Source: Buddleja alternifolia
Lineage: Eukaryota; Streptophyta; Magnoliopsida; Lamiales; Scrophulariaceae
Assembly: GCA_019426215.1 (NCBI GenBank)
Contig: CM033405.1
Location: 8,781,001 to 8,845,000, forward strand
Reading direction: 5' to 3'
DNA: 64,000 bases
Shown: positions 10,092-19,601 of the stretch, one piece after another
Layout: each line of letters begins with the position of its first letter
How positions within the stretch are numbered: position 1 is the stretch's first letter
Notes under the pieces: generated by a model
Database searches by the model: none
What the model saw: the letters and a program-made list of their open reading frames with translations, nothing else
Told to the model about the DNA's origin: nothing
Position numbers and translations under genes: made by a program

Positions 10092-10572
10092 TGTTGTGGA
10101 ACTCAGAGTCATATTTCACCAAATATAGAAATAGCGAGGGAAATATTGTACTAGAAAACCACACTAGATTTAATTCCCAGGAAAGATTGGAGGCGTCACA
10201 ACGGTCGCGCTTAAAACCCAACCTCCTCGACAGAATTAACTAGACGAATTTAATAGCACAATATAACACTACAACTATAACTAACAATGGCTACTTGAAG
10301 AATAGCACAAAATAAAGAACACCAAATTTAACGAGGTTCGGCTAATTTAGCCTACGTCCTCGGACCCCACCAAGATATTTCACTAAAGGACTAAAGTGAA
10401 ACTATTACAAACTATAGAGGAAGAAAGAAGAAATTGCTAAAAGACTTAGGCAATTTGGGATGTTTTCTAATGTAAATAGATGGTCTCTTTTTATAGTGTA
10501 AAGAGACCACTCTTTACAACCATTTTCCAATGTGGGATATTGCTCAACTTTGAAATGAGCCATTCTTCAACA
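10092..10572 (-). repeat. 5' LTR of the young copia element
   Basis: Same termini as the copy at 5695-6174. It is followed on its outer side by TGTAT, matching the bases before the other LTR. Confidence 0.95.
10481..10509 (-). promoter_or_regulatory. LTR TATA box inside a perfect inverted repeat
   Basis: TGGTCTCTTT (10481-10490) and AAAGAGACCA (10500-10509) are perfect 10-bp arms around a 9-nt loop. The minus-strand TATAAAA (10489-10495) spans the arm/loop border. The same arrangement occurs in the other LTR near 6082-6110. The position, with roughly 400 bp of LTR downstream of it, is compatible with the core promoter. Confidence 0.55.
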
Positions 10573-11937
10573 TGTATCAACTCTTGTTGAAGTCTAATGA
10601 TCTTCTTGATTCAATTTTTAAATTTACTAAGCAAACACAATTAAAGAAGTTTAAGCGATACATTCTTTTTGTAAAGTGCTAAACACAATGCTAACACAAA
10701 AATGGGCACAAGTGCAACACAATAAATAACATAAGCAATAAGTAAAAATTAAAATAAAATATAGACCAAACAAATTATGAAAGAAAACTTCTGAAATATA
10801 ATTTATTATTTAACATGGGATACTCATTATTTAATTAGTATTTTTAATCAGATACCTTTTCTTATTCCGTCATCATATAGTTTCTACTCTATGAAATAAA
10901 GGGTTTAATTAAAAGTTTTGTCAAATCATTAGCATTTTATATATTGTTATTCCTAGTCGCAAAAATCTGGAAATGGGAATGCCATCTAGGGGATACAAAT
11001 TCAGAAACATTATGCAAAGATGTCCATTAGAACAAATGATGGGCAATCATATTTAAATTCCTGTGAATAAACTTCAATTTTCACTGAGGGTGGTTTCTAC
11101 ATAACTCCCCTATCTCCAGGGCAAGTGATTTAAATTACCAATCACGGGTGAAAAATTGAAATCCCACAACTATGATCATTTATTCAAAATTGATGCTTAG
11201 GTGTATGCTCGTGTGATCTTTGAACTCTGAAGGGGAGTTGGAGCAACTTGATCTCACTGACTATGATTTTCTTCATTTGAACCTCTTCACACGATGGTCC
11301 CCTTTCAAAATATGAATATAAAGAGAATTTTAAGATTCACAATTGGACATTCTATTTCTCTCTCTGTGCCCATCACTTGTCTATAATCTCAAGTTTTATA
11401 TGTGAATTATTTGATTTGAAATTTTCATAACCCTATATTACCCTCCGGCTGGAGCCAAATTATGCATATCACCCCCAAGTTTAAGATTCTGACTAACTTA
11501 ACAAAGATGTCTTGATGCAATGCAAATCCTTTGTGAGTGTGTGGTCTCCAAATATAGAATAGGTTCCTTTGCATGGATTAGAATTCCGGCCTGATTAGGT
11601 GGCTAAACATTCCCAAGATAATTTTAGACCTACAAATGAGAATACCTTCAAAATTAAGCACACAATATTTCATAACAAGAAGCATAGCGAGACATTTCAT
11701 TCAACTCGAGCACGATTTTCGCTTTCAAACTTCAAAAATTCATGAACAGTATTGTGATTGGCTGGAAATTGATAAGCCTCATACAAGCCTAGGGTTCACA
11801 TGTGCTGGGAAAAATATATGAAGTGTGCTTACCCAGCATCGTATAATATCCTAGGTCACATCCACAGGAGCATCTGTTTAAGCCGGGGGGTTTACATGGC
11901 TTCCTGATTTGAAATTGGTCGAGAATATTATAGTAAT
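10573..11937. other. Intergenic, no gene seen
   Basis: AT-rich non-coding sequence right of the copia target-site duplication. It may be the continuation of the Helitron whose end is at 5483. The only open frames are short and unlike known proteins. No terminal repeat or RNA gene was recognised. Confidence 0.5.
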
Positions 11938-12174
11938 TGATGAAAATGTTATGAGTTATAAGAAAGAAATTATTTCTTTAATGAGGTCATGAGACTTTTA
12001 AACTTCCATTATAGCTGAAAGGTGAGGAATTGGAGAGGTTTTTCTTTCTTATTAAGGGTATTATTTGAGATGAAACTTTTCATATTATATTAGGAATGAA
12101 ACGGCAGCAGCAAACTGACATCAATTATCATCATTACAAAAATAGTGACATATTTAAAATTTATAATTATTCTA

Positions 12175-12209
<35 letters not shown>

Positions 12210-12309
12210 CAAGTTATAAGTTATTTAGGTAAGAACAACAATGTACTTTCACAATTGAAAGAAATACCTTTTCAGATCTATATTTTTATTTTAATATAGA
12301 TATAGATAA
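11938..12309 (+). repeat. Dispersed repeat, copy without LTR insertion
   Basis: This stretch matches 16504-16651 followed directly by 17202 onward, that is, both flanks of the Tat element LTR. Here the sequence reads straight through (CTTTTCATATTATATTAGG), so it is a paralogous empty site. It contains a short (AAT)n run at 12178-12209. Homology fades near 12309 within a GATATAGATA run. Confidence 0.75.
12178..12209 (+). repeat. (AAT)n microsatellite
   Basis: About ten uninterrupted AAT units. The same locus is longer in the duplicated copies at 17290-17373 and 28961-28999. Confidence 0.9.
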
Positions 12310-12314
12310 ATTCT

Positions 12315-12511
12315 CGAATTCTAGTCATTTTATTTTTATACATCATCACTAACCAATCATATGATCTGAACAAATTAATTCTCTTAAAATATTAGCCCCT
12401 TTAGTGTCCGTTCTTGGATTCTAGTCATTTGATTTTCGTACATCGTCACTAACCAATTATAGAACCTGAACATGTTAGTTATCTTAAAATATTAGTCCCT
12501 TTAGTGGCCAT
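12315..12511 (+). repeat. Two-copy tandem repeat, unit about 98 bp
   Basis: The blocks starting at about 12315 and 12415 share ATTCTAGTCATTT, ACTAACCAAT and CTTAAAATATTAG at constant spacing, with scattered substitutions. Confidence 0.65.
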
Positions 12512-12604
12512 AATGATATGATGATAACTTCAAATATTGATCGCCTTTCCAGATGCTTTCATTTGACTATTTGAGTCCACCAAATACAGAAAGTATCAAA
12601 CACC

Positions 12605-12978
12605 TTGTTTGTTTATGTTTTCCAATTTTATTTTCAATATCATGATCACAAAATTCTAAAAAATTATAATATAATTATTTTTTATCTAAACTCACATTTT
12701 TCTACTAAACTTTTTCAATTCCCTCTATAATTACTTATCACTCACTATATCTATCATTTCATATAATCATCAATCAAAAAATCATTTACTCCAATCATTA
12801 TTTTTCTTTCTTTTTCATACTTCGTCATTTTTAATTTATATTTATCATTTATTTATTCACATAATTATTATATAAATAGCTAACTCTCATTCATGCATCA
12901 TACATTAACATATCACCATTGATTTGACATATTTTACAAATTTTCGACTATTTTTACAAAACATAAACAAACGCTACA
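12605..12978. mobile_element. Candidate MITE
   Basis: GTTTGTTTATGTTTT near 12608 is mirrored by AAAACATAAACAAAC near 12958-12974, giving inverted ends of about 15 bp around an AT-rich, non-coding body of about 370 bp. I could not fix a target-site duplication, so the family is open. Confidence 0.35.
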
Positions 12979-13758
12979 TATGTCAAATTATTTTCACACG
13001 AATTTCCATAGTTTGCATTTCTCGAAAAAATTTCATAATTCTAACTAAAAAACATAAACAAAGATAGAATAATCAAGCTTTTGACCACCTTTTCGGAAGA
13101 TTCAAATTGATTCTCGTAAACCGCTTTTCCTTTATTTCTAAACAACATTGAAGCACAACTCTTAACTGCATGTTACATACTAAAATATGTAGTAGTATTC
13201 ACTACACTTGATTCATGCAAATTGCAATGCATATAAATTTGTTTATGAACACGAACAAATCCATACCTAACCAAGAAACATAATTTTGGACACAAAATTC
13301 GAATTCTTGCAATGCATTTGCATTTCTCCTCATCCTTGCCAAAACTTTCCATCTGCAAAACCTTCTTATTTCTCTGTGATCTATACCATTTAACACTGAG
13401 AAGAAATAGCCAAAAATCAATGAAGCTCAATATAGCCAAAAGACCGTAAAAGCAATCAAGCCTCCCGTTGTTGATCCTATCCCCGACCCACCCTTTACCA
13501 TCATCGCCAGTTGTCACTGTTTTAACAACCGAAACGAGCAAGCTACTCATGAAAAACCCGAGCGGAAGAGTGTGAGAAATACGCCTGTGCTCATAGTTTT
13601 CATCCCTTTGGGTGATATATTGTGTGATGAAGAAATCCAACTGTCCCGTGTAAATAAACGCTTCTCCTATGCCCACAAACAAGAATTGTGGGATCAAGAG
13701 GAATTTCTTAGAGGTACCGTTGTTGCGTTTTGGCCTACTTCTTTTGCCTTAGCGAGAC

Positions 13759-15320
13759 TGACACGACAAAATCCTTGCAAGAGAACTAGGTCGCGTAAGT
13801 AGTAAAGTGGATGTTTAAGTCCGGGGTTATAGTATCCGCAGGGACAACTACAATCTAAATACCAAGACTACTATATTACTCAATTCTAAGTTAAATCGGT
13901 CAATAAAAGGTTGATTAACTAATTAATAAGAACTAGAAAATAAACTAAGGCAACGTCGCACCAAATAAAGGTAGGAAACAATATAGAGAAGCGATCAAGG
14001 CACATGGTTCAACCAATTATGCATTTCGATTGTGATTTATGTTCTATTGGATTATTAGATTGATTTAGCTAAGGCGAAATTCCCTAACGTACATACTACC
14101 CAATCTCTTGGCATAGCAACCTACCCTCGCTAACGATTTCCTATATATCTCTATATGAAAACCCGATTAACGAAGATGCATTTAAGGTCTAGGAATTCCC
14201 CACGTGAATGGAAAGCCACCTAAAGAAACCGAGTCTATCTCTAGTCGGTTTAACTATAGGGTATTCAATGTTTATATCTTCCCTAGGTTATTATCTCTCG
14301 ATCTCTAACCTAGGCATGTTATCAAACACTTGATGATCAAGCAAATGTAGCATTGAGATCAAATATTGAATACATAGCTAAAACCAAAATTAATCCAATA
14401 AACACCAATAAAACAACAATCAAAATAACATAAATGGCCTATCCATGGCCTCAATCAAACAAGTTTAGCTCATATTCATGTCAAAAGTGCAAATATAAAT
14501 CATACAAGCCATACGAGGTTTGAACAAATTCAAGAAATAAATATGTAAAAACTCCCTAATTCTTGTAGAGATGTGGATTCCTTGTTGAATTCTCCATGTT
14601 TTGACCTTCAATCTTCTCTTCTAAGCTCTCTCTCTCTCTCTCTCTCTATTTTCGTGTGACAGCTGCTATCTAAGGTGAGTTTGGGTAAAAAATGACCAAA
14701 AGGGGTATTTAAAGAGCAGCCCCCCATCTCTAATGCCGCGGTGTTGGGTGTTAAATGCCGCGGTGGTCACCTTTCTGTCTCAAACGCCGCGGCATTGGAT
14801 GTTGAACGCCGCGTCACTTTCTGCCTCTGACCAGGTTTGGTAAAATTTGTATAACTTTCTCTACCGATGTTGGAATAAGCTGATTCAAAATGCTGTAGAA
14901 TCCTAAAACAAAAATCACAACTCTCAAGAATACACCAAGGCCTAAATCAAACGTTAAAGATGATAAAATTGTCTCACAAGTCTCTTCTGATGACTTTTTC
15001 ACCTCCTTCCCTACATATCTGATCTTTGTCTTGAACATAAGAAATGTACCTTTGCCTCTTATCTTTCCATTGGTATACCAAGTGTGTAATTTGGCCATGG
15101 GTAGAGAAATCTATTTCATAAACTCTAGCACTGCACGGACAATTTGTATCTTTATGCATGATTTACCTTCAATCCTTGTTCGTTTTCTCCAAATGTTATG
15201 TTATTCTGTAAAATACGAGAAAACAATGGTCAAAGCATCATATGTGATCAAATTATCAAGGAAACAATCAAAATCAAGTCGATAAACGGGGGAAAAATAG
15301 TGTAAAAATAATGTATATCA
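13759..15320 (-). mobile_element. Solo LTR (gypsy type) inside the NPF exon
   Basis: A 1562-bp block with TG...CA ends is flanked by the perfect 5-bp duplication GAGAC (13754-13758 and 15321-15325). No internal region, primer site or polypurine tract is present, as expected after LTR-LTR recombination. Its ends (TGATATAC... and ...CGTGTCA on the minus strand) resemble the LTRs at 19602-21523 and 60399-62162. It contains a CT microsatellite (about 14626-14647) and a run of GCCGCGG-bearing units (14733-14815). Confidence 0.85.
14733..14815. repeat. Short GC-rich units within the solo LTR
   Basis: GCCGCGG or GCCGCG recurs four times at about 25-40-bp spacing, each followed by a TTG/GT-rich linker. 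It stands out against the AT-rich surroundings and is CpG-dense. Confidence 0.6.
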
Positions 15321-16503
15321 GAGACGCTTCGTCTCTGCAAGTGCTGCTGATGCCATGCCTAATGTGGATAGAAATAGGCCAATCCCTATTCTTTGTAAAT
15401 TTGTGAAACCTGATAAAAATTGCTTCAAATATGTTAATTCACCAAGAAACCTCTAAAATAAAAATCTTGGAACGTAAAATATTTGATTAATTACCTGGCT
15501 TTCCTCTAAATTTTTTACATAAGGGAATGATGTCACGGTCGTACACTGCCAAACTGATCAAAATGGCTGCAACGAAGAAGACGGTTAAAGAACCGGAAGG
15601 AATTTCGAAACTTCCTACATGTCTATCCATGGTAGAAGCTTGTACCACCGAGAAAGTTATTATTTGTGCATAAGTAGTCCAAAATATTATCGTTGTCGCC
15701 CAAATTGGTAGAAGCCGGATCATTTTAACTTCCTTGACCTTTGTAATCGAACAAAGGGTCCATGGATTTGGAGACATATCGCTATTCTCTGCATAATCTT
15801 CTTTTGTAATTATAGCAGCCTTGTCCAAGAATCTATAAAGTTCATAAATGTGTAAAAATTTGCTAGTTACTATGTAAGTTAGAAAAATAGTAGCATGATA
15901 GACAGAGTACTTACTTGAATTGATCGGTGTGATGAACTTTTAACGATTCTACGGTTGTTTCATACAACAAATTTGCATCCTTAGGAGCCTCAAGACCCTT
16001 TTTTTTTACAGCAGCCACAATAACTTGAAGAATTTGAACCACAGGACTTCCCGAGGTTTTCTTATATCTATACTTTTGTGTTCCATCTAAAAATATCAAT
16101 ATCACAACAAACATTGATATAGAACAAATCCCATAACCCAAAATTCTACCAACTTTGTCTTGAATATACACGAGAACTGTAACAGCCATCAGGTCCCGAG
16201 ACTAACTTAAAAAAAAGAATCTACTGAAAAATAGATTCATTTGTGTTTTTTCCTTATCATCATTCTGATCAAATTGATCAGTACCAAAACCAGATACACT
16301 CGATTTTAAACCACCGGTCCTTACTGCTATAACATATAGAGATACATATAACATTGCCATTTGGGATGAAGTTGCTTGTTCACATACAATTGTTGGTTCG
16401 TGACAAGGAGGTGGACGAAGCTGTGGAAGCCAAGTTGATATAGCTAACATGCCTGTACCCACGGTCTTGGCGGAAGTAGCGCTCGGTAGATGCATTATTC
16501 CTA

Positions 16504-16651
16504 GATGAAAATGTTATGAGTTATAAGAAAGAAGTTATGTCTTTAATGCGGTCATGAGACTTTTAAACTTCCATTCTAGCTGAAAGGTGAGGAGTTGGAG
16601 AGACTTTTCTTTCTTATTAAGGTTATTATTTGAGATGAAACTTTTCATATT
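16504..16651 (+). repeat. Dispersed repeat, left flank of the Tat LTR
   Basis: Matches 11941-12089 with a few substitutions. It ends in ATATT, the target-site duplication of the LTR that follows. Its left border coincides with the acceptor site of the first remaining NPF exon, so it may be former NPF intron. Confidence 0.75.
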
Positions 16652-17201
16652 TGATGTGGGTCGAAATAGGCTCTTGAGCCAAGCTGGTAGCCCAACATGA
16701 TTAAGGGCCAAAGCCCAACAGCATAACAGACTCGGACTCCTTTAGAAAACATTATAGTCAGGTCCGCCCCTCCGGAGGTTCGCCCTATCCCGACCTGTCC
16801 AGATACAACATTCTATATAAGGCAAGCCTGGAGACAATGATTAGACAAGGATCAATCAGGGGATGCACTTACCATATCCGGACATGCGGAGATCACTCTA
16901 ACCGACCTGCCAATTATACCATAAAAGAGATGGCTCAAGATGGAAGGATTAGGATTTATTCTACTTTCCATTGTACATTTAGGAATAGTTGGCTTACCTT
17001 ATTAGTCACCCCCTCATAAACATGTATATATATCAACTCCAAACACTAATAAAGGATCGACTCTTTTACCCCGTGGATGTAGGTCATATTATTGGCCGAA
17101 CCACGAAAATATCTCGTGTTCTTTACTTGTATTCGTGCTTTATATCATATTTTCATATCATATGTCACATATTATCATTGGTGTGCTTCCCACACACATC
17201 A
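16652..17201 (+). repeat. Left LTR of the Tat element
   Basis: 550 bp, TGATGTGGGTCG...CACACATCA, flanked by ATATT (16647-16651 and 17202-17206). By eye it differs from the right LTR at twenty-odd positions, roughly 4-5%. A TATA box TATATAAG lies at 16814-16821. Confidence 0.9.
16814..16821 (+). promoter_or_regulatory. TATA box of the left Tat LTR
   Basis: TATATAAG inside CATTCTATATAAGGCAAG. The same box is conserved in the right LTR at 28489-28496. Confidence 0.5.
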
Positions 17202-17294
17202 ATATTATATAAGGAATGAAACGGCAGTGGCAAACTTGCATAAATTATCATCATTACAAAAATAGTGACATATTTAAAATTTATAATTATAATA

Positions 17295-17373
<79 letters not shown>

Positions 17374-17803
17374 CATAGTTGTTTAGGTAAGGGCAACAAT
17401 GTACTTTTACAATTGGAAGAAACACCTTCCAAGATCTATACTTTTATAGTAGTATAAATATAGATATAGATATGTATAAGATAAGTGAGATAGGGAGAGG
17501 TGGCATGTTCCTATAGATGATTGGCAGCAAACTAAACGTGTCATGCTTCCCACAAAAGGATGATTCCTTTTATTGCTTAACTCTAAAAAAAATACAATTC
17601 AATCATAAAAAATTTAGTCTTCATAATGTAAGACTTTATGATACTTCCAATTGAGACCCCAAAACGTGAGATTCGTTCATTTACATAATTTAGTAATGGA
17701 CCTAGCATTTCTAACAATGTTTATGTTGACCCTGTATGTTTTATGTGATCTTATACTTTAACTCCAATATTCCATAAGGTTTTCACCAAATAAAATCTAA
17801 TAA
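17202..17803 (+). repeat. Genomic flank duplicated inside the Tat element
   Basis: This block is nearly the same as 28878-29438, the genuine right flank of the element. It begins with the duplication ATATT and ends at AAATCTAATAA, where it switches abruptly to gag coding; the other copy continues into unrelated AT-rich sequence. It contains a long (AAT)n run. Confidence 0.85.
17290..17373 (+). repeat. (AAT)n microsatellite, long allele
   Basis: More than 25 AAT units in the duplicated flank, against about 13 at 28961-28999 and about 10 at 12178-12209. Confidence 0.9.
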
Positions 17804-18437
17804 GGCACCCGCCCAAGAGGTTGCACCTAGAGAGGTCGATAACCACAACCGAGCAACCATTCATATTATATCGGGAGGCCTAGCAATAGGCGAATCAAAG
17901 CGAAACCTAAAACAGCAAGCGAGAGCTATAGAAACCCAACCAGCGTTTTTTATGAATGTCAGCCAGACCCGACCTAGGAAGAAAATACAGTTCGGACCTG
18001 AAGACGCCCAAGCCATACAAACACCCCACTGCGACGCATTGGTAATAGCTACTGTCATAGCAAACTATGATGTACAAAGAATCTTTGTTGACACCGGCGG
18101 CTCGGTAGACATCCTCTTCTACCAAACATTCAAGCAAATGAATCTGGGAATTAGCAAATTGGAGGCCTTGCGCACTGCATTGTTTGGATTCTCAGGGGAA
18201 GCGGTGAGACCCATGGGTATTGTTTCATTACCCCTCTCCTTAGGTGAAGGATCTAACAAAGTGACAAAGCTGACCAAATTCTTGGTCGTGGACACCCTCT
18301 CGGCCTACAATGTGATACTAGGTAGACCGACGCTAGTTCTATTTGAGGCAGTAGTCTCGATACCACATATGAAGATCAAATTCCCAGCACTCAACGGAGT
18401 GGGGGGGGGGGGTATCTGGCAACCAGCACCAATCTAA
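17804..18437 (+). pseudogene. Gag C-terminus and aspartic protease of the Tat element
   Basis: Open from the junction at 17804. Gag-tail sequence with ISGGLAIGES is followed by the retropepsin-like domain with active site FVDTGGSVDILFYQ, a flap-like LFGFSGEA and VILGRPTL near the C-terminus. It would mature Gag-Pol. The frame then fails in an 11-G run near 18403-18413; another frame carries on with KCYLASIKQGE, the expected protease-RT linker. The missing N-terminal Gag follows from the rearranged 5' end rather than from point mutation. Confidence 0.75.
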
Positions 18438-18507
18438 GAAATGTTACCTGGCCTCTATCAAACAAGGAGAAAAACCTAATGAAGAAAGGAAGCGTAAGCC
18501 CGAACCT

Positions 18508-19601
18508 ATGGAGGTAAAAGATAAAGAGAGCGCTAAGAAAATAGTACCATCGCATGTGGAGCCGGTAGGTGAACTGATGAGCATAGAGCTCGTACCTGGA
18601 GACAAAGAGAAGATAATCAAGATAGGATCACACTTGAGTCCCGACCTGAAAGAGGAACTGATAACCATACTAAGGCAATACACAGATGTCTTTTCCTGGT
18701 CCGCAAATGACTTGGTAGGAATTGCACCAACAGTCATCCAGCATCACCTGAACGTAGATCCAAGTGCAAGACCGATCATTCAAAAGAAAAGACACTTCGG
18801 CTCGGAGAAAGATGCCATCATCAAAGCTGAAATCGACAAACTACTCAAAGCTAAGCACATTGCAGAAATACAGTTCCCAGAATGGATATCCAACCTAGTA
18901 CCGAAGGTAGGGCAAAAGTGGAGAACGTGCATCGACTTTCGCAACCTGAACAATGCTTGTCCTAAGGATCATTATCCCCTACCTAGGATCGACCAATTGG
19001 TTTATGCTACAGCGTGGTACGAATTACTAAGAACTATGGATGCGCAGAGTGGGTATCATCAGATACCCTTCGCCGAGAAAGACCAAATGAAGGTCAGCTT
19101 CATCACCTCCTTCGGCACCTTCTCTACATAGTCATGCCCTTCGGCTTAAAGAATGCCAGAGCTACATACCAAAGACTGGTGGACGTGATGTTCCAGGAGC
19201 AGAGGGGAAAGAATATCGAAGTATACGTAGACGACATGGTGGTTAAAAATCGCATCGCTAGTACCCATGTACAGGACCTACAAGAGACCTTTGAGACACT
19301 TCAAAGATATGGGATGAAGCTGAACCTGGCCAAATGTGCATTTGGGATCAAGGGATGAAAGTTTCTAGGGTACATGGTAACAGAGAGAGGCATAAAGGCT
19401 AATCCCGAAAAGATCAAGGCTATCCAAGATATGGTAGCACCTAGGAATATGAATGAAGTACAAAGGTTAAACGGGAGAATCACAGCCTTAAGTCGCTTCA
19501 TATCCAAATCCGCGGAGAAAAGCTTACCATTTTTCAAGATCCTATGGAAAATTGATAACTTTAGCTGGACTACTGAATGCCAGCAAGCTTTCGAAGACCT
19601 C
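18508..19601 (+). pseudogene. Reverse transcriptase of the Tat element
   Basis: RT motifs in order: KWRTCIDFRNLNNACPKD, DAQSGYHQIPF, SFGTF, VMPFGLKNARATYQRL, catalytic VYVDDMVVK (about 19220) and NLAKCAFGIKG, then [12 protein letters not shown] and the thumb. It copies element RNA into cDNA. A small deletion after SFGTF (about 19123) shifts the frame and a TGA follows FGIKG (19356). The sequence is cut at 19601 within QQAFEDL by the solo LTR and resumes at 21529 with KTYLSKVPLL. Confidence 0.85.

Larger units (their letters stand above)
5695..10572 (-). mobile_element. Complete young Ty1/copia element (Tork/Tnt1-like)
   Basis: Two near-identical LTRs (480 and 481 bp) enclose gag, protease, integrase, RT and RNase H in copia order. 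A perfect 5-bp target-site duplication TGTAT sits at 5690-5694 and 10573-10577. An initiator-Met-type primer site and a polypurine tract lie just inside the LTRs. By eye the LTRs differ by one substitution and one single-base indel, so the insertion is recent. Two lesions are clear: a TGA inside RT and a missing central block of gag. The lineage name is inferred from the protein motifs. Confidence 0.93.
13173..16503 (-). pseudogene. NPF (NRT1/PTR) transporter pseudogene
   Basis: A minus-strand relic of a proton-coupled nitrate/peptide transporter of the plasma or vacuolar membrane. Exon a (about 16500-15915) has RPPPCHE, TGGLKSSVSGFGTDQFD and AVTVLVYIQDKVGR. Exon b (15832-15495) has LDKAAI, RLLPIWATTIIFWT and YAQIITFSV. 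Exon c starts at 15409 with GFTNLQRIGIGLFLSTLG and resumes after an insertion with FLFVGIGEAFIYTGQLDFF and NNGRLDCFYGLLA. Introns at 15833-15914 and 15410-15494 have GT-AG ends and keep the frame. The motifs resemble subfamily NPF6 (moderate confidence). Lesions: no exon 1, about 45 residues missing after MHLPSATSAKTV, an in-frame TAG near 16203, a solo LTR in exon c, and frameshifts near 13640-13720. Confidence 0.85.

Noticed and set aside
17165..17425. Frames with long Tyr, Ile or Asn runs at 17165-17425, 12096-12299 and 28721-29089
   Set aside because: They are translations of the (AAT)n microsatellites.
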